64,000 nucleotides of DNA, taken from NCBI RefSeq assembly GCF_029760895.1, contig NZ_CP121679.1:1-64000 (forward strand), read 5' to 3'. The notes below the pieces were generated by a model, which ran no database searches, was not told the origin of the DNA, and saw nothing but the letters and a program-made list of their open reading frames with translations. Below, piece after piece: positions 11,552 through 19,193 of this stretch. The position numbers and the translations under genes are program-made. Positions within the stretch are counted from its first letter, which is position 1. Each line of letters begins with the position of its first letter. Source of the DNA: Ancylobacter sp. WKF20. Lineage in GTDB: Bacteria > Pseudomonadota > Alphaproteobacteria > Rhizobiales > Xanthobacteraceae.

Positions 11552-13036
11552 ATGAACGCGCATACGGCGAAGCGGGATCTGCCCGTAGGCCACAAGCTCA
11601 AGACCGGTGAGGAATTCAAGAAGTCGCTCGATGACGGTCGCGCCTTGTGGGTTGGCGGCAAGCGCATCGCCCGCGTCTTCGACAACCCGGCGCTCTCCGC
11701 CGGTGTCGACCTAATTGCCTCGATGTTCGATGACCAGTTCACGCCGGAATTCGCCGACGCCACGACCTATATCGACGAGAGCGGCGCCGTGGCGAGCCGG
11801 TCCTGGCAGGTGCCGCGCACCAAGGAAGACCTCGCCGATCGTCGCAAGATGATCGAGTATACCAGCCTGAAGACCGCCGGCACTTTCGGCCGCCCGCCGG
11901 ATCTCGCCCCGGCCATCGCGGTGGGCCTGCTGGCCTATCTGCCGACCTTCAAGTCGAAGAAGTCGATGATCGAGGGCTGCAATCCCGATTTCGCGGAGAA
12001 TATCGAGCGCTATGTCGCCTATGGCCGCGACACCAACCTCACCGCCTCGGAAAGCCTGACCGGCCCGCAGAACGACCGCTCCAGCGCCAAGGGCGCGGAA
12101 GCCTCGCTGCTCAAGGTCAAGAGCGTCGAGAAGGGCGGCATCCGCGTTTCCGGCGCCAAGACGGTGGGCTCGATCTCGGCGCAGGCCAATGAGATCTTCT
12201 TCACCAATCTCGGCGGCATTCGCGAGACCCCGGCGGAAGCCTGCATCTGGGCCTCGGTGCCGATCAATGCCGAGGGCATCAAGCTGATCTCGCGCGAGAT
12301 GGTCTCCCATCCCGGCGCCGACCCGTTCGATCATCCGGTCGCCCGCCTCGGCGAGGAAGCCGACCAACTCATCATCTTTGACAACGTCTTCGTGCCGACC
12401 GATCGCATCTTCAACCTCGGCGACCCGACGGCGATGTCCTATTACGGGCCGGTCTGCGTCTTCGCGCACTGGCACGTGCTGACCCGCCTCACGGTGAAGG
12501 CCGAGCTGTTCGTCGGCGCCGGCCAGCTGGTGCTCGACATTCTCGGCACCTCGCACATCCCGGCGGTGCAGGGGATGCTCGGCGAGATCATCCAGTACGC
12601 CCAGACGCTGCGCGCTTTCGTGACCGCCGCCGAGGCGCTGGCCAAGCCCACCGAGGGCGAGGTGATGGCGCCGGATGTCGGCATGCTCACCGCCGGCCGT
12701 CTGTACTCGATCGAGCACTATCCGCGCATCATCCACACGCTGCAGGAACTGTGCGGCCAGGGTCTCGTCATGCGCTTCGGCAAGGCGGCGTTCGACAACC
12801 CGGAGATCGGCCATCACCTGCATGACCTGCTACCCGGCAAGGGCGTCAGCGCCGAGGTGAAGGAACTGCTGATGAACTTCATCTGGGACATGACCTCGTC
12901 CTCGCTCGCCGGCCGCGTAGCCCTGTTCGAGAACGTCAATGCGAGCCCCGCCCCGCGCCTGCGCGAACGCCTCTATAATGAGGTGAAGCGCGATGCCTTC
13001 ATCGGCCAGGTGAAGAAGCTCGCCGGCATGCCCTGA
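11552..13036 (+). CDS. HpaB-family FADH2-dependent monooxygenase, oxygenase component
   Basis: Large oxygenase component of a two-component flavin monooxygenase, 494 residues, the normal length for HpaB/PvcC-type 4-hydroxyphenylacetate 3-hydroxylases. These enzymes use FADH2 supplied by a separate reductase to hydroxylate aromatic rings next to or opposite a phenolic OH. The N-terminal segment RSWQVPRTKEDLADRRKMIE, the flavin-side motif ESLTGPQNDRS and FDNVFVPTDRIFNLGD are family-like. Start 11552 has a good AGGAGA. It heads an operon with a flavin reductase and a NicX-type dioxygenase, so a hydroxypyridine is the inferred substrate. The exact substrate is unknown. Confidence 0.85.
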   Translation: MNAHTAKRDLPVGHKLKTGEEFKKSLDDGRALWVGGKRIARVFDNPALSAGVDLIASMFDDQFTPEFADATTYIDESGAVASRSWQVPRTKEDLADRRKMIEYTSLKTAGTFGRPPDLAPAIAVGLLAYLPTFKSKKSMIEGCNPDFAENIERYVAYGRDTNLTASESLTGPQNDRSSAKGAEASLLKVKSVEKGGIRVSGAKTVGSISAQANEIFFTNLGGIRETPAEACIWASVPINAEGIKLISREMVSHPGADPFDHPVARLGEEADQLIIFDNVFVPTDRIFNLGDPTAMSYYGPVCVFAHWHVLTRLTVKAELFVGAGQLVLDILGTSHIPAVQGMLGEIIQYAQTLRAFVTAAEALAKPTEGEVMAPDVGMLTAGRLYSIEHYPRIIHTLQELCGQGLVMRFGKAAFDNPEIGHHLHDLLPGKGVSAEVKELLMNFIWDMTSSSLAGRVALFENVNASPAPRLRERLYNEVKRDAFIGQVKKLAGMP

Positions 13037-13152
13037 TCAGGTGCGCCCGGCCTCATTGGCCGGGTTCCCTGTCGCGCCCGCCCCCCGTGCGCGTCGCCGG
13101 GCCCTCACTGAGGGTCCGGCATCCCCTTCGCTTGAACCGACCGGAGGCCGAC

Positions 13153-13629
13153 ATGGCACCGTCCATGGCCCCAAGCCCGGCCGCCCCCGCTGCCGGGCGT
13201 GCCGCTGACGCGCCCGACGTCGTGGACGTGTTCTACGCCGCCTATAACCGGGGCAATGTCGAGGCCGCGAGCGGCCTCTATCTCTGCGATGGTTGGCATG
13301 AGGAAGCCCATAACGGCACGCGCCGTCAGGGCCGCGAGGCGCTGCGCGAGGGGCTGGAGCGCTTCTTCGGCTTCATCACCGAGGCCCATTGGCAGGTGCG
13401 CGAGCGGATCGATTCCGGCCCGCGCGTCGCCGTCGTCTACACGCTGACCGGCCGGCTCGGCGTCGATCTGCGCGGCGCGCCGACGCGCGGCCTGCCGATC
13501 GAGCTGCGCGGTATCCACCTGTTCGACCTCGCCGACGGCGCCATCGCCGGCACGCGCGATTATTGGGATCCGGCTGAGTTCCAGCGGCAGATCAGTGGCG
13601 CCGGGGCACGGGTGGGGATGACGGCATGA
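13153..13629 (+). CDS. SnoaL-like/NTF2-fold protein
   Basis: A 158-residue protein with an NTF2/SnoaL-like alpha+beta cone: FYAAYNRGNVEAASGLYLCDGWHEEAHNG, then a strand-rich half ending in LFDLADGAIAGTRDYWDP. Members are small isomerases, cyclases, hydrolases or binding proteins. ATG 13153 has GGAGG five bases upstream. The stop overlaps the next gene's ATG by four bases (ATGA), so it belongs to the monooxygenase operon. A role in isomerising or hydrolysing a ring-cleavage product is possible but not shown. Confidence 0.75.
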   Translation: MAPSMAPSPAAPAAGRAADAPDVVDVFYAAYNRGNVEAASGLYLCDGWHEEAHNGTRRQGREALREGLERFFGFITEAHWQVRERIDSGPRVAVVYTLTGRLGVDLRGAPTRGLPIELRGIHLFDLADGAIAGTRDYWDPAEFQRQISGAGARVGMTA

Positions 13630-15086
13630 GCACGGTGTCCAAACATGCCGGCTTCGCCGATTACGAGGATTATGACGCCATCGGCCTCGCCGAGCTGGTG
13701 CGCGCCGGCGAGGTGAAGCCGGTCGAACTGCTCGACGCCGCCCTGTCGCGCGCCGACGCGCATGAGCCGGTGCTCCATGCCCTGGTGCATCGCTTCGACG
13801 ATCTGGCGCGGCAGGCCATTGCCGACGGGTTGCCGGACGGGCCGTTCACCGGCGTGCCCTTCATCCTGAAGAACACCGGTTTCGAGATGGCGGGCACGGT
13901 GCTGTCCACCGGCTCGAACCTGTTCCGCGACAATGTCTCGGCCCGCGACGGCACGCTGGTCGCCCGCTACAAGGCGGCGGGGCTGGTCATCCTCGCCAAA
14001 TCCAACACGCCGGAATTCGCGCTGAGCTTCACCACGGAGCCGGACGCCTTCGGCCCCTCGCGCAACCCGTGGAACACGGCGCTGAGCCCGGGCGGCTCGT
14101 CCGGCGGCTCCACGGCGGCGGTGGCGGCGGGCTACCTACCCATGGCCAACACGTCGGATGGCGCCGGCTCGACCCGGCTGCCGGCCTCGCATTGCGGGCT
14201 GTTCGGCTTCAAGCCCAGCCGGATGCTCAACCCCCTCGGCCCGGTGGTCGTCGAGGCCATCGCTGGCATGTCGACCCCCCATGCTGCCAGCTGGAGCGTG
14301 CGCGACAACGCCGCGCTGCTGGATGCGACCGCCGGGCCGGACATTGGCGACCCTTATTTCGTGCCGGTGGGCAAGGAGAGCTACCTGTCGCAGGTGGCGC
14401 GCGATCCCCGCCCGCTGCGCATCGGCTTCACCCCCGATTCGCCGCTCGGCACCCCGGTCGACCCGGAATGCCGGCGCGTGGCGGAAGCTGCCGCGCGGCT
14501 GTGCGAAGCGCTCGGCCACAAGGTCGAGATCTGCGAGCCCGGTTATGACGCCCATGCCCTGAAGGTAGCCTGGCGCATCATCGTTGGCGTCAACGTCGCT
14601 CCGGCGGTCGAAGGGCGCGGCCGGGCACTGGGACTTGCCGAACCGCTCGATGGCATCGAGCCGGTGAACGCGGACTGGGTGCGTGAGGCGCGCGAGTTGC
14701 CGGCCACCGCCTATCTCGGCGCGGTCAACACGCTGCATCAGACAGCGCGCGCCCTCGGGCGCTTCTTCTCCCGCTACGACGTGCTGCTTTCGCCCACTGC
14801 CGCCGAACTGCCGCCCCCGCTCGGCAAGCTGGCGGGCGCGGGCAAGAGCCTCGACGCCTTCTATGACGCCTTCTGGACCCATGCGCCCTTCACCTGCGCC
14901 TTCAACGCCTCGGGCTGTCCGGCGATGAGCGTGCCGCTCGGCATGTCCGGCAACGGCCTGCCCATTGGCGTGCAGTTCGGCGCGGGGTTGGGCCAGGATG
15001 GCCTGCTGTTCAGCCTCGCCGGGCAGTTGGAGCGGGCGCGGCCCTGGTTCTGCACCCGGCCGCGCCTTTCCGCCGGAGTTGCCTGA
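13626..15086 (+). CDS. Amidase-signature family amidase (first of two)
   Basis: Amide hydrolase of 486 residues. The Ser-cisSer-Lys triad is visible: Lys82 in FILKNTGF, cis-Ser158 in GGSSGGST and nucleophile Ser182 in DGAGSTRLPAS, with the family spacing of 24 residues between the serines. The overlap with the SnoaL-like gene (ATGA) and with the next amidase (TGATG) shows tight translational coupling. By context it may hydrolyse an N-acylated maleamate-like ring-cleavage product or the resulting primary amide, taking the part that NicD or NicF plays in nicotinate degradation. Substrate is inferred. Confidence 0.88.
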   Translation: MSTVSKHAGFADYEDYDAIGLAELVRAGEVKPVELLDAALSRADAHEPVLHALVHRFDDLARQAIADGLPDGPFTGVPFILKNTGFEMAGTVLSTGSNLFRDNVSARDGTLVARYKAAGLVILAKSNTPEFALSFTTEPDAFGPSRNPWNTALSPGGSSGGSTAAVAAGYLPMANTSDGAGSTRLPASHCGLFGFKPSRMLNPLGPVVVEAIAGMSTPHAASWSVRDNAALLDATAGPDIGDPYFVPVGKESYLSQVARDPRPLRIGFTPDSPLGTPVDPECRRVAEAAARLCEALGHKVEICEPGYDAHALKVAWRIIVGVNVAPAVEGRGRALGLAEPLDGIEPVNADWVREARELPATAYLGAVNTLHQTARALGRFFSRYDVLLSPTAAELPPPLGKLAGAGKSLDAFYDAFWTHAPFTCAFNASGCPAMSVPLGMSGNGLPIGVQFGAGLGQDGLLFSLAGQLERARPWFCTRPRLSAGVA

Positions 15087-16363
15087 TGACCGACATGTCC
15101 CTCGCCGATCTCTCCGCCCGCGAGACCGCCCGTCGTGTGAGCGCGGGTGAGGTGACGGCCGAAGCCGTGGCCGCCGCCTTCGCGGACCGCATCGCGGCCG
15201 CCGAGCCCGAGGTGCAGGCCTTCGCCTTCTTCGACCGTGACCGCGCGCTGGCGGAAGCCAAGGCCGTGCCCGCCGGGCCGCTGGCCGGTGTGACCTTCGG
15301 CGTGAAAGACGTGATCGACACGGTGGATATGCCGACCAGCTATGGTTCGACGGTCTATGAGGGGCATCGCCCGTTGTGGGACGCGCCGTCCGTGGCGCTC
15401 ACCCGCGCCTTTGGCGGCGTGGTGATGGGCAAGACCGTTACCGTCGAATTCGCCATGAAGAGCCCCGGCAAGACGCGCAACCCGCACAACACCGCCCACA
15501 CGCCCGGCGGTTCGTCGAGCGGCTCCTGCGCGGCGGTGGCGGCGGGCATGGTGCAGGTTGCCTTCGGCACGCAGACGGCGGGCTCGATCCTGCGGCCGTC
15601 CTCCTATTGCGGCGTTGTCGGCTACAAGCCGAGCTTCGGCACGCTCAACCGCGCCGGGGTCAAGCCGCTCTCCGACACGCTGGACCATCTCGGCCTCGTC
15701 ACCCGCGATGTGCGCGATGCCGCCTTCGTCACCGCGGCCCTCGCCGAGCGCCCTGAGCTGGCGCAGGGCTCCGCGCCGACGGCGCCGCGCATCGGCCTGT
15801 TCCGCACCTCCCGCTGGGCGCAGGCGGAACCGGCCACGCGCGACGCGCTCGCCCGCGCGGCGGCGGCCATCGAGGCGGCCGGCGGCACGGTGCGCGAATT
15901 GGAGGTGCCCGAGAGCTTCGAGCGGCTCTATGCGCTGTTCGACGCGGTGATGGGCTTCGAGACCCCGCGTACCCTCGCTTATGAGCATCGCGTGCTGGGC
16001 GCGCGCATCTCGCCGATCACGCTCGACTTCATCGAGACGCTGTCCCAAGCGACGCGGTCCGACTATGACGCTGCGCTTGCGGCGCTGAAGGACCGCGACG
16101 TGCTGGTCGAGGAACTGCTCGCCGGCTGCGATGGCCTCATCACCCCCGCCGCGCCCGGCGAGGCGCCGGTGGGCCTGCCGACGGGCGACCCGGTGTTCAA
16201 CAAGCCGTGGACGCTGCTGCATGTACCGGCGCTGTCCGTTCCTGCCGGTGTCGGCCCGCTCGGCCTGCCGGTCGGCGTGCAGGTGATCGGGCGCATCGGG
16301 GCGGATGCGGAGACGCTGGCGCTCGCCGCCTTCATCGAAGACGCGCTGAAGGCGGCGGCGTGA
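15086..16363 (+). CDS. Amidase-signature family amidase (second of two)
   Basis: Amide hydrolase of 425 residues, from a different subfamily than its upstream neighbour although both have the amidase signature. Triad: Lys74 in FGVKDVIDT, cis-Ser143 in GGSSSGS and nucleophile Ser167 in GTQTAGSILRP. It overlaps the preceding stop by one base and the following flavin reductase start by one base (TGATG at both ends). Two successive amide hydrolyses fit the breakdown of an N-acyl amide to acid plus ammonia; which amidase does which step cannot be told. Confidence 0.88.
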   Translation: MTDMSLADLSARETARRVSAGEVTAEAVAAAFADRIAAAEPEVQAFAFFDRDRALAEAKAVPAGPLAGVTFGVKDVIDTVDMPTSYGSTVYEGHRPLWDAPSVALTRAFGGVVMGKTVTVEFAMKSPGKTRNPHNTAHTPGGSSSGSCAAVAAGMVQVAFGTQTAGSILRPSSYCGVVGYKPSFGTLNRAGVKPLSDTLDHLGLVTRDVRDAAFVTAALAERPELAQGSAPTAPRIGLFRTSRWAQAEPATRDALARAAAAIEAAGGTVRELEVPESFERLYALFDAVMGFETPRTLAYEHRVLGARISPITLDFIETLSQATRSDYDAALAALKDRDVLVEELLAGCDGLITPAAPGEAPVGLPTGDPVFNKPWTLLHVPALSVPAGVGPLGLPVGVQVIGRIGADAETLALAAFIEDALKAAA

Positions 16364-16884
16364 TGGGGGCGCTCGCCATATCATCCATCGAAGCGGTCGA
16401 CCCGGCGCTGGTCGAGGCGTTCAAGCGCGCCATGGGGCTGACCGCCAGCGCTGTCACCGTCATCACGGCGGGCGAGGGCGAGGCGGTCCGGGGGCTTACC
16501 GCCACGGCGGTGTCCAGCGTCTCCATTGCCCCGCCGACCCTGCTCATCTGCGTCAACCGCGAGGGCGACGCGCACCGGGCGATCTCCCGCGCCGGCGCCT
16601 TCTGCGTGAATGTGCTGGCGGAAGCGAACCAGCCGGTGGCGGATCGCTTCGCCGGCCGGCAGGGCCTCACTGGGGCCGAGAAGTTTCAGGGCGCCGACTG
16701 GTCCCGCCTCGTCACCGGCGCGCCGGCGCTTGATGGGGCGCTGGTCAGCATCGACTGCACGCTGGCCGAGAGCGTCGAGGCCTACACCCACACCGTGTTC
16801 TTCGGCACCGTCCGGGCGGTGCGGCTCGGCCCGGCCGCGCCCCCGCTCATCCATTTCGACCGCGCCTATCGCTCGCTGGCGTGA
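16363..16884 (+). CDS. HpaC-like flavin reductase
   Basis: A 173-residue flavin reductase of the FMN-binding split-barrel family (HpaC/NtaB type). It reduces FAD or FMN with NAD(P)H and hands the reduced flavin to a partner oxygenase. Family-like segments are SAVTVITAGEG, GLTATAVSSVSIAPPTLLICVNR, FCVNVLAE and a C-terminal PLIHFDRAYRSL. It shares a TGATG junction with the amidase and is the expected partner of the HpaB-type oxygenase five genes upstream, completing a two-component monooxygenase in one operon. Confidence 0.88.
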   Translation: MGALAISSIEAVDPALVEAFKRAMGLTASAVTVITAGEGEAVRGLTATAVSSVSIAPPTLLICVNREGDAHRAISRAGAFCVNVLAEANQPVADRFAGRQGLTGAEKFQGADWSRLVTGAPALDGALVSIDCTLAESVEAYTHTVFFGTVRAVRLGPAAPPLIHFDRAYRSLA

Positions 16885-16935
16885 GACGCCGGCGCGCAGG
16901 TAAATTTCGCAGGATTCCCAACAGGGAAGGCAGAT

Positions 16936-17979
16936 ATGGCTATCAGTGATCTGGCGCTCATCGAGGCGTGGAAGGACGTGCTCACCTTGTCGAAGCTGAC
17001 GGCGGGCGAGCAGGTGTCGCTCCTCATCAGCGACGACAGCAACCCGCAGCTCGTCTCGACCGCGCGCACCGCGGTCGGCCAGCTCGGCGGCGTGCTCACC
17101 ATCCTGCATTTGCCGCCGCTGAACGGCGACGTGGCGCTCTCGCGCGACAAGTCCGGCTATGTCGGCCACACCGCGCTGAAGGGCAACCGGGCGGCGCTGG
17201 AGGCGATGAAGCACTCCGATCTCGTCATCGACACCATGCTGCTGCTGTTCTCGCCCGAGCAGGACGAGATCCTGAAGACCGGCGCCCGGATGTTGCTCGC
17301 CTGCGAGCCGCCGGAGGTGATGCTGCGCATGAAGCCGACGCTGGACGATGCCCGCCGCGCCACCAACGCCGCCGCCCGCCTCGCCACGGCGAAGACGCTC
17401 ACCGTCACCTCCAAGGCCGGAACGGATTTCCGCTGCGCCATCGGCCAGTACCCGGTGCTGAAGCAGCAGGGCTTCGTCGACAAGCCCGGCGGCTGGGACC
17501 ATTGGCCGAGCTGTTTCGTCGCCACCTGGCCGGATGAGGGCTCGTGCGAGGGCACCATCGTCATCGACACCGGCGACATCCTGCTGCCGTTCAAGCGCTA
17601 CGCCCGCGAGCCGATCCGTCTGACCATTGAGGGCGGCTGGATCCGCAAGATCGAGGGCGGCTTCGAGGCGGAGTACCTGAAGAGCTACATGGACAGCTTC
17701 GATGACCCGGACGCCTATGCGATGGCGCATGTCGGCTGGGGCCTGCACAAGCGCGCGCACTGGACGACGCTCGGCCTTTATGACCGCGAGGCGGGCCTTT
17801 CCATGGATGCGCGCTCCTTCTGGGGCAACTTCCTGTGGTCGAGCGGCCCGAACACCGAGGCTGGCGGCACCCGCAACACGCCCTGCCACATGGATATCCC
17901 GCTGCGCGGCTGCTCGCTCTCGCTGGATGGCGAGCCGATGACCATCGACGGCAAGGTGATCCCCGAGGATCAGAAGTAG
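16936..17979 (+). CDS. NicX-like 2,5-dihydroxypyridine 5,6-dioxygenase
   Basis: Fe(II) ring-cleaving dioxygenase of 347 residues, in the M29-peptidase-like fold used by Pseudomonas NicX. NicX opens 2,5-dihydroxypyridine between C5 and C6 to N-formylmaleamate. Strong segment matches from memory: HSPEQ-like FSPEQDEILKTGAR, EPPEV, SKAGTDF, DKPGGWDHWPS, GFEAEYL and TPCHMDIPLRGC. The equivalents of the NicX iron ligands are present at His265 (HVGWGL), His318 and Asp320 (CHMD). A GGGAAGG Shine-Dalgarno precedes ATG 16936. Last gene of the six-gene operon. Because NicC, NicD, NicF and NicE were not recognised in the window, a substituted 2,5-dihydroxypyridine may be the true substrate. Confidence 0.88.
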   Translation: MAISDLALIEAWKDVLTLSKLTAGEQVSLLISDDSNPQLVSTARTAVGQLGGVLTILHLPPLNGDVALSRDKSGYVGHTALKGNRAALEAMKHSDLVIDTMLLLFSPEQDEILKTGARMLLACEPPEVMLRMKPTLDDARRATNAAARLATAKTLTVTSKAGTDFRCAIGQYPVLKQQGFVDKPGGWDHWPSCFVATWPDEGSCEGTIVIDTGDILLPFKRYAREPIRLTIEGGWIRKIEGGFEAEYLKSYMDSFDDPDAYAMAHVGWGLHKRAHWTTLGLYDREAGLSMDARSFWGNFLWSSGPNTEAGGTRNTPCHMDIPLRGCSLSLDGEPMTIDGKVIPEDQK

Positions 17980-17987
17980 GCGGCACT

Positions 17988-18010
17988 CCCTCTCCCCGTC
18001 GGGGAGAGGG
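17988..18010. repeat. REP-like hairpin between convergent genes
   Basis: Perfect palindrome with arms CCCTCTCCCC (17988-17997) and GGGGAGAGGG (18001-18010) around a 3-base loop, followed by a TTGGGGTGAGGGG tail. This shape matches a family of dispersed intergenic palindromes common in alphaproteobacterial genomes. It lies between the NicX-like gene and the convergent decarboxylase-like gene and may also end transcription. Confidence 0.6.
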
Positions 18011-18087
18011 TTGGGGTGAGGGGCCTTCGACCGCTCCGCGACCGGGCTCCCCCCTCACCGACCCGCTGCGCGGGCAAGCCCCAAAGC

Positions 18088-18486
18088 TCAGCCCTTTGCG
18101 GCGGTGGCCTTGGCGTCTTCCTCGGCGAACACCTCGCGGGCGACGCGGAAGCTGTCGAGCGAGGCGGGGACGCCGCAATAGATCGCCACCTGGAGGAACA
18201 CCTCCCGGATTTCATCGCGCGTCAGCCCGTTATTGAGCGCGCCGCGCACATGGAGCTTCAGCTCATGCGGACGGTTCAGCGCCGCGATCATGCCGAGATT
18301 GAGCAGCGAGCGGTCGCGGCGAGCAAGCCCCTCGCGGCCCCACACCTCGCCCCAGCAATATTTCGTCACCAGCTCCTGCAGCGGGCGGGTGAAGTCGTCG
18401 GCCTCCGCCAGCGACTTGTCGACATAGGCGCTGCCGACCACGGCGCGGCGGATTTCCAGCCCCTTTTCGAAAAGGTCGTCGGTCAT
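18088..18486 (-). CDS. Carboxymuconolactone decarboxylase-like protein (CMD/AhpD fold)
   Basis: A 132-residue CMD-family protein, the size of PcaC, which decarboxylates gamma-carboxymuconolactone in the protocatechuate path. The N-terminal part (GLEIRRAVVG) and the segment HVRGALNNGLTRDEIREVFLQVAIYCGVPAS match the PcaC pattern. There is no AhpD-type CxxC pair. It is the last gene of a hydrolase - regulator - CMD operon; its ATG overlaps the regulator stop (ATGA). With a PcaD-like hydrolase upstream, decarboxylation of a lactone or keto acid is plausible, but no other pca gene is nearby. Confidence 0.82.
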   Translation of the reverse strand: MTDDLFEKGLEIRRAVVGSAYVDKSLAEADDFTRPLQELVTKYCWGEVWGREGLARRDRSLLNLGMIAALNRPHELKLHVRGALNNGLTRDEIREVFLQVAIYCGVPASLDSFRVAREVFAEEDAKATAAKG

Positions 18487-19187
18487 TGAGTGGTCTCCGG
18501 ATCATGGGATGGGGAAGAAGCGGCGGGGCCAAGCGCGGCCTCAGCGGCCGCCATGACATGGCGTTCGGCGAGAGCTGCCGCGCGCGGGGCGTCGCGGGCG
18601 AGCAAGGCGCTGACGAGGGCGTCGATTTCCGCGACCGACGCGACCTTCCGGCCGGGATCGGCCAGCGAGCGGGCGCGCAGCAGGCTGATGCGGGCGTTGA
18701 GCCGGCCCAGCAGATCGCGCGCCACGCTGTTCGCCGCGCCGGCGCACAGCGCCTCGTAGAAGGCGAGCTTGGCATCGAGGATCGCGCCGAGATCGCCCGC
18801 CGCATAGGCGCGGGCGAGCGTGCCATGGGCGGCGGTCAGCGTGTCCCGCGCCGCCTCATCCGCCCGCTGGCAGAACTGGCGGGCGACCACCGCCTCCAGC
18901 GCGGCGCGCACGGCATAGATGTTCTCGGCCTCGCCGCGCGCGAGCACGGCGACGGAGAGCCCGCGCGGCCCGGCGGCGAGAAGGCCATCCGCCTCCAGCT
19001 CGCGCAACGCTTCGCGCAGCACGGTGCGGCTGACGCCCAGCTCGGCGGTGAGATCCTTCTCGATGAGGCGCTGGCCGGCGGCGAGCACGCCGGTCTCGAT
19101 AAGCCGGCGCAGCGTCGCCACCAGTTTGCGGCGCAGCGGCGCGCTTTCCTGACTGAGGGGACCGATGCCGAGCGGTGCGCTCATCAC
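18483..19187 (-). CDS. GntR-family regulator with FCD domain
   Basis: A 234-residue regulator: winged helix at about residues 18-82 (KDLTAELGVSRTVLREALRELEADGLL) and FCD effector domain after it (IYAVRAALEAVVARQF). It sits between an alpha/beta hydrolase and a CMD protein, six bases after the former and overlapping the latter, so it is part of the operon and probably autoregulates it. The perfect palindrome at 20024-20040 in the divergent promoter of this operon is its most likely operator. Confidence 0.87.
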   Translation of the reverse strand: MMSAPLGIGPLSQESAPLRRKLVATLRRLIETGVLAAGQRLIEKDLTAELGVSRTVLREALRELEADGLLAAGPRGLSVAVLARGEAENIYAVRAALEAVVARQFCQRADEAARDTLTAAHGTLARAYAAGDLGAILDAKLAFYEALCAGAANSVARDLLGRLNARISLLRARSLADPGRKVASVAEIDALVSALLARDAPRAAALAERHVMAAAEAALGPAASSPSHDPETTQ

Positions 19188-19193
19188 GCGCGC

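Noticed and set aside
11188..11610. Possible 140-codon gene in the leader of the monooxygenase operon
   Set aside because: Unusual composition, no good ribosome site, and it runs into the real gene in another frame.
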